This document shows, in pieces, positions 55,706 through 64,000 of a stretch of DNA of 64,000 bases (the first letter of the stretch is position 1; each line of letters begins with the position of its first letter). The stretch spans positions 10,834,157-10,898,156 of the forward strand of contig OU015566.1 in NCBI GenBank assembly GCA_907165135.1. The letters run 5' to 3'. A program made the translations under genes and the position numbers. The notes below the pieces were generated by a model, which saw only the letters and a program-made list of their open reading frames with translations, made no database searches and had not been told where the DNA came from. Origin of the DNA: Oikopleura dioica (taxonomy: Eukaryota > Chordata > Appendicularia > Copelata > Oikopleuridae).

Positions 55706-56017
55706 GTTTATCAAAAACTGAATTATTTCAAAATCTTTAAACTTTTTTTATGCAATACAGCAGTTGGCGGCTTCCCACCAGCCAGTCAGTTTATCATGAG
55801 AACAGTTATAAGATATTGAATAATTAACACGCCTGTATCTAAGTTCAGAGCTCCATGGTCCATGGACAATCATAGTTCATAATCTATGTTAATTTGGAAT
55901 ATTCCATGGAGCGAAAGCGTAAACAATACGATAAAAACATTATTGTCTCACGGTGCTGCCCATTCTTTTAGGATAAAGTTTTATCTTTAACATTCATCGA
56001 GTCGTAAATGTAAGAGA
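55706..56017. other. Divergent promoter region, amylase and a small membrane protein
   Basis: 312 bp between divergent start codons. On the minus strand CTTATAACT near 55808-55816 could be a weak TATA for amylase. A TCCATGGTCCATGGA palindrome lies at about 55852. No exon was seen. Confidence 0.4.
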
Positions 56018-56608
56018 ATGGGCATTTTAAAAACTCATCATGGACCAGTGCCTAAAACGTCTACCGTAATGACTTCTCCTGTTACAATCAGAACCCCAAA
56101 AGACTTTAAGGTTAGTTTTTAAATTAAATAAAAAAAAAACTTTTTTAAGGTCCCTACTTTTGTAACAAGGCCAGGGACAGAAATAAGCCCACACTCAGAG
56201 GAAATTCCCTTGAGACCGAAATATACAATAGAAGAATATTCAAAGCTTCAAATAGAAGTTGCTACGCTAAAGAAGTAAGATAGATTGATAATCTTTTTCG
56301 TTTATTGCATTTTTAGTGAGAAAAATTATGGACAACGGAGAGCTCGAAACACAATTATAATCCTCTCGTGTATTGTATTTATTTGTGCAGTTTTACTTGC
56401 TGTTGTTTTTGGCACCTTTGCTGGTAAATTTCACAGAGACGGACTGGCTGTGAACGAAACAATTTATGTTATCGATGAAAATATAAATGAACTTTTGCGA
56501 CTCTTGCGTCCTGTGAACGCAAAGCTTAACGACATTAAGGAAAAACTAAATTCTACTTGTCGATTCAGCTTCGACAATGGTCAGCTTGTTTTTATTCCGA
56601 ATAAATAG
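56018..56608 (+). CDS. Small type II membrane protein, unknown family
   Basis: Not recognised. Exons 56018-56110, 56150-56274 and 56317-56608 give 169 residues. The N-terminal ~90 residues are Thr/Pro/Lys-rich and cytosolic-like. One membrane segment (IILSCIVFICAVLLAVVFG) follows a basic QRRAR stop-transfer-like segment. The C-terminal ~60 residues are predicted outside, helical (NELLRLLRPVNAKLNDIKEK), with one Cys and one N-glycosylation site. Introns are GT-AG, 39-42 nt. The gene ends 44 bp before the convergent F-box gene. Confidence 0.65.
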
Positions 56609-56652
56609 TAGCTCTTACCAGAGTTTTTGTAGTTGTTTATTGGTTTATCTTT

Positions 56653-57457
56653 TCAGTAAGAAAATGGCAAATCCCGCACTTGGGTTCCCCTTGCCATGCC
56701 AATTTGGGGCAAAGGACGAGTGCCATATTGTGTTTGAGAACTTTTTAGGAAAGAACAAGAAGTAAGATGGGCTCCTATCGCAGGCTCGTCAGATAGTCGC
56801 CAATTAGCAGGCTTCGAATGGTTCGAAAATGTCCATTTAAAGTCGAGGGACCAGCCCTCCTCGGTTTTCTTCCATTGGGATAAAACCATTCCACAGTCAC
56901 TACAGTTAGTATGAATCTTAATTTTCGCATTTTTCGCGCTACAAAAATAGACTCTCTGACGGTAACAAGTCTTACCTCATTATATCATCAACCAGTACGC
57001 TGAGATCATAGTTTGTCGCCAGCAAACTCTTCATCGAATAACTATCGAGATTTTTGATGATTCGTATGAGAACTTCTACCGGCATATCAGCCAAACCAAT
57101 CGAAGTTCTTCTATTTCTCACTACTTTTTGTGGGCAGGGCCAACATTTTTTCACTAAACATTTTAAACATTTTTTTGAATTAAATGTAGAAGTACCTGTA
57201 TCGTGTTTTAAATGTCCTCGATCGGGAACGAGTCTATTTCTGTAGAAGTTACAGCCATATCGATGCATGGGGCAGCGTTCAATAATTGTCCCGTATAAAT
57301 TGGGAATAACCCCGTCGTGGATATTCGCCAGATGCTCGCTGATTTCATCACGTCGAAAACTGTTCAAAGTTTGAAAAGTTGGCTGTTCACAGAGAATACG
57401 TCTTTTGTTGCGAAATCCCAACTTCCTGGGCGTTCCTTTCACGCCTATGTTTCCCAT
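56653..57457 (-). CDS. FBXO30/40-like F-box half
   Basis: Matches the C-terminal half of FBXO30/FBXO40, F-box substrate receptors of SCF ubiquitin ligases. Exons (minus) 57457-56976 and 56899-56653 give 242 residues. FRRDEISEHLANIHDGV (the histidine-rich knuckle of the family), ERCPMHRYGCNFYRNR, the F-box LADMPVEVLIRIIKNLDSYS and the C-terminal CGMVLSQWKK...GWSLDFKW block are in human order. The N-terminal TRAF-type zinc-finger half is absent here but is found about 6 kb upstream on the same strand as part of another gene model. The start ATG at 57457 may instead be internal: an acceptor (TTTGAG, ending about 57479) offers an open frame joining an upstream exon. Confidence 0.8.
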
Positions 57458-57633
57458 GGAATAGTAGGAGTGATATAGGAAAGCTCAAAGACGGTCGCGT
57501 CTATTTTTCAAAACTTTCTTCCTTTGATCGCACCCGAAAATCATCACCGGCCCTGATGCACTTAGCGAAGCAGGATTGAATCCGGAACTAGTCGTTGACG
57601 GTTCTCGATCACGGATCAAAATTAAAATGCCCC

Positions 57634-60600
57634 TTACGCAACTCCTTTGGCACGCAATTTATTAAAAAATTGCCGTTGATCCGCGGTGCCTAATCCAAGA
57701 TAGGGCAGGGGCTCAGTCAGCCGAGACTTTCTACTTGGGCGGCCGAGGGCAGCTGGCTTTAATTTCAAATGCATCAGCTCTGGAAATTCCACAGTTTGGG
57801 CGCTCTCCGATCGACACGACCATCCATGGCTAAAATTCAGTTTTTGAATAAGACGGATTTTTAAGTTCTTGAAATAATGATACGTCTACCACCTCAAGTG
57901 TTATTTGAAGCTTTTAAAGTGCCACACTCTTATATAATTTCTTGACGCTCACGAAAAAATTTCAACGTTAAAATAGTTTAAAAAGCACTTGTTTTCGGAG
58001 CAACTCACCTCCATCCAGCGTCCTCGCTCGAGCTGATTGAGCCGGCCACTTGGTCCGATGGAAGCAACTGGTTAAACAACGCTTTCACCACGTCGGCTGG
58101 GCTTGAAAACACCTTTTACATGGTCAAAAATGGAGTTCAAAGAATTGTTATGAAGCTTTGATCCGTATTAAATCATCGTTTGACCGTCTCCTTATCTCCA
58201 AAATTGCACTGAGTTTCTGACTCGGCCTTTTCCACTTTCAAATGTTTGAAATCACGTGACACAAAGGGCTTCTAATTGATCTTACATTCAGGATGAATGA
58301 CTCAAACCTTCCTTGAATATATTGCCGCAATCCGTATCTGTCTCCTTTGTGATATCTTTGATTAAGTTTTTCAGCCCGTAGACCCTTAATAAATCCAGCA
58401 GGGAGCCCTTAAATTGGATTGAACCTGTTCCTGATTGAAGAAGGAGGTTGCCAGCCCGTGATCACTTCAGAACTAGCATCAGAATCTAAACAAAATCGTC
58501 GTAAGAACAAGTTCAAATTTCAAATTATTGTTAGGGATATCCTTAAACGAAAAAACTTCAAATGAGACCCTTGAAAATAAAAATCTAAGTGCTGCACGTT
58601 GATTTAGAAAATTTTCCTAATGAGCTTCGAGTTTGGATTTTAATTGACTCGAGAGGCTCATTTCAAGTTGAGCCAAAAACTGTTTCTAATATTTGAAAAG
58701 AAAAATCACACCCGTGATAATAAGGAAATGTTTAAAAAGGGATGACATACGGGATGATCAAATTTGTCATTAAAAATATCTAAAGACCACGTTCACTGAC
58801 GGCCGTTTTATTTTTCTAGTGGAAATTTGATGACACCTATTTAACCGGCAAAAAGCGTCATTATGGCTTTTGAAAATTGCATTTTAGTAGTTGAGCCTTT
58901 TTCACCAAAGTAGAATTCGAGGAAAGACGGGCGAAGATCCATTCCACGACCGCGCGATTGTCAACAAATTTGTCACAGTGGGCAGAGCACTGCATCACGA
59001 ATGTAATCACAATTTATTCTCAAAAAATTAATTTTTGAAATTTCACCGGAAGTGGGTCAAAACTGCCGGTCTAGCAAATTCACCGGTCGAAAATTTTTGG
59101 GGTCCAAGTTTTTTATTAGCATCCTATTACCGGTAGGTGTCTTTCAACGCGATTTGAGGTCTGATTTTAAGTTTATACTGGTCAATAGAAAGGGATCTCT
59201 TTTTTATCTAACCATTTGATGAGGGTTTGAGACGTGATAGAGTGTTCCTTCTGCACTTGTTTTGTTGCACGGGGCAATAAATTCAAAAGGGTAAGAAAGT
59301 TTTAGACCTTTTTAAAACAACGGTGGTAACGTGCGAAATCTGAATCATAAAAAGGCCTAACATGTCATGGTTCCATTACCGCGTCTCTAGGAAATTGAAA
59401 AACCGCGACGGCAAATTATATTTAACTTAGAATGAGCATATTCTGAGGATTTGGTTTTCAATCGGACGAAAATCGACCATTAATATTTGGACTGAATTAT
59501 ATCAAATTGAACGGGATCTAAAATACGTCGCTTTATATTTTAAAAATTTAAGACTGTACTTCTTTTTTCTTTAATATGAGTGAGACAAGTTGTCTCTGAA
59601 GTTTTCGTTTTCAATTTTAACTTGACTGTATAAAAACCGCAAGATTGAATAAAAGCTGACGCAAATAATCACTTTCCCGCGGTTCATTTCCGCTTGCACC
59701 CGTTTCCAGTGTCTACCCATAAAGCTAATCACCTTGCCTAACTTAAAAATCGAGTTATAATGACCGTCTACGACAATTACATTAAACACTTGCAAACAAG
59801 CCCACCCGCCAAAAAATCGTTGAGCCACCGATTTCTTCCGTCGGTGAGGAGCGCGACTCACAGGGTGGACGAAGAGGGCGCGCGCGGGGAGCCGCTCATA
59901 AGCGTCGAGAGCAGTCATGATAAGCCAGTGATCCCTTTGAGGAGTAGACGAGAATCGACTTTGATTATTTTTATATTTTTAACAGGTAATTAATGATTAA
60001 TGATTTTAGAGAGGGAACCTTGCGGTTTTTGACAATTATTATTGAACTACGTTTTGACAACGAAATTGTAGAGACTTCCTGAAACAAGATGAAGCTTGCC
60101 CTGTACGCATACACCTTTGCCCTCGCCAACGCCCAGCGAAAGAAAAAGAACAAGAAGAACAACCGACCAAAAGCTACCGAAGCACCTCGAGTCATCGCCC
60201 TTCCTTCTCAATCTGAACCAGGCCTAGCAGACAACCGACAGACTATCGCCGATATGCTCCACTACCAACTGAACTACTACGGCATGAACACGGACTCTTT
60301 GGACGTCCTTAGCTCCGGTTGCTGGTGCAATTTGATCGGAAACTACGACAAGAGAAAGGGCCAGCCAGTCGGATCGATGGACATTTCTTGCCGAGCACAG
60401 AACCATTGCTACAGATGCATTGGAATGGACTACGGCTGTGATCCCCTCAACAGTGCCTACACTGTAAGCTTCCTTTTTCTTTGATAAATTTGTGAACCAC
60501 GTTTTAAGGTTGTCATCGATGCTAATTCTTACGAGCTGACATGCGAGCAGAACACGGACCCATGTGCTCTGAACGCGTGTATGTGCGATTTGGACTTGGT

Positions 60601-63540
60601 GAACAACCTCGTCCAAAACATCGCCGAAGAAGGCTCAAACTTAAATGGCTTGACCGAAGCTACTGGCTTCGATACCCAAGCAAGGTGTATTCCCGGTAAT
60701 AATCCAGGACCAAAGGCAGACCAGTGCTGCGGAGAATACCCGAAGCGATTCCCATTCTCCGACAACTACGGACAGCGAGGATGCTGCAGTGGTAAGACTT
60801 ACAACACTAACACTTTAGAGTGCTGTGCCGGTGGTGAGATCAAAGGCATTGGATATTGTGGCGGCTACTAAGCATCAAGCTTCTATTCAACTTATTAGTA
60901 AGGAAAGAGTTCTAAAGAAAACAAATTTGCTCAATTTTCTAATTCATAATTCGCGCCAATCATTTGAGCGACCTTTTTGAACTCTCAAAGGCAGTTACAT
61001 AATATTAAAAAAAATGCTTCTTCATCTCTTCATCCTCCTAAGAAAAACCTAAGAAGTCGCCTGTCAAAAACACTTGTAAAATATGTATAAATGTTCTTTT
61101 TTATATGTTCCTCAAATATGAGATCTCGCAGACTAGAAACTCACCTAGTCTGCGAACGAAAACTTTCTTATGTTAAAAAATATCGCTGTAAGAGACAGCA
61201 TCTCTTTACAATGATTGCTAAAGTGGCAATTGACATGGCGCGGCCTCGCCATGCGAATTCCACAAATATTGATGTCTACTGTATTTGTATCGAATAAAAC
61301 TATATATACCTAAAATTAATGGGTATTGATGGCAAGAATAACCGTAGTAAGGCTTTCAAAAAATAATTGAGAGATGTTCATGATGAAATGAAAAGGTCGA
61401 GTTCAGAAGGAAAAAAATATTATAGATACGGAAAAAGTTTTAATGACTTTATGATTTTCAAAAAAAGATTACCTTCATCGCTACTTTTTTCAGAATCACT
61501 GTCCATTAGCAGAAGTTGTAGCTCATTTTTTATCACACCCAGCTGCTCCTGTGATAAGGGTAATACACGTTTCTTAGCCGCGAATTCTCATTAAAAAGCC
61601 GCGGAATGTAAATAATGATAAATTTTAAGCAGCTTTGCTCTTGTTTTGGAAATATTGAAAATTATATAAGACGGAGTTAATGAAAATTTTATCTTGGATT
61701 AGGGTTTGACTTGTGGGCTAAAGTCACGTTACCCTTCCTTAATCACAGCTGGATCTTTGGAGGAATTGCAGAGATATCGTCTGAACATTTGGCGAACAGT
61801 GGCATCGTCCCATGCATTGCCGCTCTTTTGCAAGTTTGAAAAGATAGATTTTCGAATTTCAAGAAGTGAGTCTGCCAAACTGACCTTACGTGAAGATCTG
61901 GAGGAGGACTTGGCGGAAGTGGATGATCGGTAGGTCCGAGAGGAGGAGCGGCTAATTGCGTCGTCATCATCTACAAAAGCAAAAGTTACTGTCTGCCACT
62001 TAGAAATCTCCAGAAATCTGAAGTGGCCAAATATGCTGATATGAGAAGAAACTGTCTGCGACAGTTCTTCCTTGCAATTTGGTTCGTGCGTCTAGTCAAT
62101 CTTGATCGGGTAGGGCGATAAGGGCTTATGTTTGAAGCGCCCAGCTGCGCAGAGCCTTACGTTAGCGCCATACAGTGGTGAAGTACAACATAAATAAAAG
62201 CGAGAAAAAGAATAAACAGAAAATTTAAAATGCAACAAGATTTTCAAAATCCGATGTAGCAGTTCTAATGTTACTAATTCAATCTATTTGCTTATCATCA
62301 GTTTGAATATCTGTGAAAAATTATATAAAATAATTTTTGAACAAAATGATATCTTTCCCTGTCTGGTTCAGCAATTTAATTTCAGTTTTTAAATACAGTT
62401 AATTATGGAATTTTTGGACATTTTTTGTCACAAGATTTTCGCAAAAATGTCCAAAAATTTGATACACGCTGCCAGAAAAAATGTCCCATCCAAATCGCTT
62501 AAAAAAAATTTTTTTGAGGAAAATCCTCATCATCCTCTGTTTCATCCTTCTTCTCAAGACAAGAAATGTTCTAGGGGTACGAGATCAACCTTCAAATTTA
62601 TCTTTCTCAAAGAAAAAGTAAGATTTTTGATAAGAAAAAACGTCATATCTGGCAAAAAAACAGAAAATTGAAATTTCGGCGCAGAAAATGTCCAAAAATT
62701 TGATACAGGCACTTTTGAAAAGTGTCCCAAGAAAACCCCTTAAAATTGGAAAAATGTCCAAAAATTTGATGTCCAAAAATTCTATAAAAAACTGTATTAT
62801 TACCTGAACTTTCTATGTCGAATGGATTTGCATCTGTTTCAAGGCCAGTCAGTGAGACTCCATTGACTTTTTATGGATAAAATTGTACTTTTTACAATTG
62901 TCTATTTATATTTTCTATCCAAAATCATAATTTGCTTTTGTTTGTTCGGGCGCTTTCATGATCATCAGTGCAGCTTCAACTGCAGCGTCGACGAGTGCTT
63001 TCGCAATGAGCTTGTATTCATTTCTGATCTTGACAAATTTTTTCTTCGGCTGGAACTTCTGCTTTTCGAAAAATCGAAGAGGAAGAATGTTTGAGAAAAC
63101 ATTGTGCTGGTCGAACAGCGCGGCCGAGAGGTCGAGGTTGGAATCGAGAATCGAATGGTTAGGAATGAATTTTCCTGGAGCTTCGTCGAGGTGGGAGACT
63201 TGAGTGCGCTTCCAAAAATGAGAACAAGGGACGTTCATGGCGGGGCAAACTCGAAGATGAATCGCCATGTGGGCGCGTTTCAAACGTCGAGGACAGCTTT
63301 TCAAGGGTTTTGAGCCTGATTTTGTTAGTAAAATAAGATTAGGGTTTTACATCATAAAATATTATTCACAACCTTGCCATAAATCGAATTTATACAGTCG
63401 ACTTCTCTTTGCGAGCACAGTTCTTTCTCGTGCTCGCAAATCTTCCACCTCTCATCTTCAAGCTCGCAAAAATTGCACTTTACAATTTCTCGTTCATAAT
63501 TTTCATCTTCATTACTTTCAATCTCTAGTTCTTCTTTCAT
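57634..63540 (-). CDS. TRAF-zinc-finger FBXO30-like N-half fused to an unknown C-terminus
   Basis: Exons (minus) 63540-63378, 63315-62920, 62866-62804, 61970-61738, 61548-61473, 58485-58425, 58355-58286, 58112-58009 and 57829-57634 join in phase to 453 residues. The first two exons encode a TRAF-type zinc-finger region (CSQREVDCINS..., HLRVCPAMNVPCSHFW) and VSHLDEAPGKF...LDLSAALFDQ, which align with the FBXO30/40 N-terminus. Then come an Asp/Ser/Arg-rich part and a C-terminal region with YHKGDRYGLRQYIQGRFESF that I do not recognise. Intron 1 reads as GC-AG (GCAAGG), introns 2 and 4 as GA-AG. Intron 5 spans about 3 kb and contains another gene on the plus strand; this join is the least certain. 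A 3' end near 61316 is an alternative. Confidence 0.55.
60089..60871 (+). CDS. Secreted PLA2-like/galaxin-like protein, catalytic pair lost
   Basis: Exons 60089-60463 and 60509-60871 (GT-AG intron of 45 nt) give 245 residues. A signal peptide ends near ANAQ, followed by a Lys/Asn-rich basic stretch. The middle resembles secreted phospholipase A2 (SSGCWCNLIG, SCRAQNHCYRC, ACMCDLDLVNNL), with cysteines in PLA2 order. The His-Asp pair expected before CY is replaced by Gln-Asn, so catalysis is unlikely. The C-terminal third has paired-cysteine modules (QCCGEYPKRFPF, GCCSGKTYNTNTLECC) like galaxin repeats. The gene sits inside the proposed fifth intron of the minus-strand zinc-finger gene. It could be an extracellular matrix or mucus component. 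Confidence 0.7.
60872..61472. other. Downstream of the nested secreted gene
   Basis: About 600 bp, AT-rich, containing the 3' UTR of the PLA2-like gene. On the minus strand a possible alternative terminal exon for the zinc-finger gene lies near 61302-61354 (acceptor TTTTTTGAAAG, then an in-frame ATATAG). No other exon was seen. Confidence 0.4.
62408..62784. repeat. Inverted-repeat element in the zinc-finger gene intron
   Basis: Starts GAATTTTTGGACAT and ends TGTCCAAAAATTCTATA, that is, in inverted orientation. The word AAAATGTCCAAAAATTTGATA recurs at about 62446, 62686 and 62752. Roughly 380 bp, AT-rich, without coding capacity, inside intron 3. It looks like a MITE or other palindromic repeat. 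Confidence 0.6.
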
Positions 63541-64000
63541 CCGAACAAAGAGAATCTATTTTTATTGCTTGCAGTAACCTGCTTCCAGTAATGCGTTAAA
63601 AGAGACAAGGGGTGACTAAGATCTTTTGGGGACATGTGTTAATCGCAAGGGGGGATGACTCTGTCTCTGGTCTGTCTTTTTTTGCTTCCTGATTTCGAGA
63701 AATGATGAAAAATATGCGCTGATACTAAGTTACTGAGAAATCATGGAAGAGACTTTTTATTTATTTGTCGAAGAAAAACGATGTTGGAAAAAGCTTCTAC
63801 ACTTCTTTCAAAAATGAAACTTATACATGTATATGACAAAGCTTGTTTCCTAATATGACTCGATAATACAGTCAATAAATTATGTGAATTGAAAATTCCA
63901 GCTTGGAATCAACGAAGAGATTTTTTTGTTTTTTTTTCTCGTTTTATTTAGGTTTCAAATATACAGATAAACAGAGTTCAAAATTCGCAAGAATAATAAG
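63541..64000. other. Upstream region at the window end
   Basis: 460 bp upstream of the zinc-finger gene start. No supported exon was seen. AT-rich; probably the promoter and 5' UTR of that gene. Confidence 0.4.

Noticed and set aside
58910-58975. Possible exon on either strand (minus reads DNRAVVEWIF, plus reads VNKFVTVGRALHHE)
   Set aside because: Open on several frames; the phase does not fit the neighbouring zinc-finger gene exons, so it was not added.
59760-59985. Plus-strand frame starting MTVYDNYIKHL with a GTGAGG donor
   Set aside because: No downstream exon in phase was recognised and there is no family match.

Overview
The window is from a compact animal genome, most likely an appendicularian (larvacean) tunicate close to Oikopleura. 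Genes lie nose to tail. Most introns are 38-60 nt, and some neighbours may be co-transcribed (a small gene ends 57 bp before EMC4). Many introns that cannot be read as GT-AG become frame-perfect when read as GA-AG. As far as I recall, non-canonical G*-AG introns are reported for appendicularians. The species call is inference. Exon models below were built by hand from reading frame, splice signals and remembered family alignments; nearly all add up to whole codons.

Layout. 1-16 kb, plus strand unless noted: 3' end of a ZNF622-like ribosome-biogenesis factor, a KLHL1/4/5-type BTB-Kelch gene, TBC1D24, the transporter MFSD1, a G-alpha-12/13 subunit, nucleoporin NUP58, then SLC26A11 (minus) interrupted by a 323-bp hAT-like MITE. 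16.6-20.4 kb: a methionine-rich secreted repeat protein (plus) and a secreted TSP1/EGF/Sushi/GCC2-like/VWA-like mosaic protein (minus) in which four of six introns read as GA-AG. 20.5-25.5 kb: two divergently oriented copies of the ciliary coiled-coil gene MNS1 flank EMC4 and a small unknown gene. 25.6-32 kb: a divergent RNase II/R-like (RNB) protein without recognisable catalytic aspartates, then UBE3A. 32-40 kb: an Odd-skipped-related zinc-finger gene with long introns, a CUB-Sushi membrane protein and VAC14.

40.8-51.2 kb is one minus-strand gene, the PKA catalytic subunit: ten exons giving 351 residues. Its 6.4-kb first intron looks like a gene desert but holds three further candidate first exons, each ending in the phase needed to join exon 2. 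53-56.6 kb: a thioredoxin-like protein, an alpha-amylase carrying two C-terminal trefoil domains (minus) and a small type II membrane protein. 56.6-63.5 kb: an FBXO30/40-like protein appears split. The F-box half is a short gene. The TRAF-type zinc-finger half begins a longer minus-strand gene whose intron contains a plus-strand secreted PLA2-like/galaxin-like gene.

The genes are mostly unrelated housekeeping and signalling genes packed together, not a pathway cluster. Shared themes are cilia (MNS1 twice), membrane traffic (TBC1D24, VAC14, EMC4), signalling (G-alpha, PKA) and secreted matrix-like proteins. The strongest unusual signals are the GA-AG introns, the MITE that now behaves as an intron, the PKA alternative starts, the MNS1 duplication, the apparently inactive enzyme-like proteins and the split FBXO30-like locus. 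No tRNA, rRNA or CRISPR array was seen.
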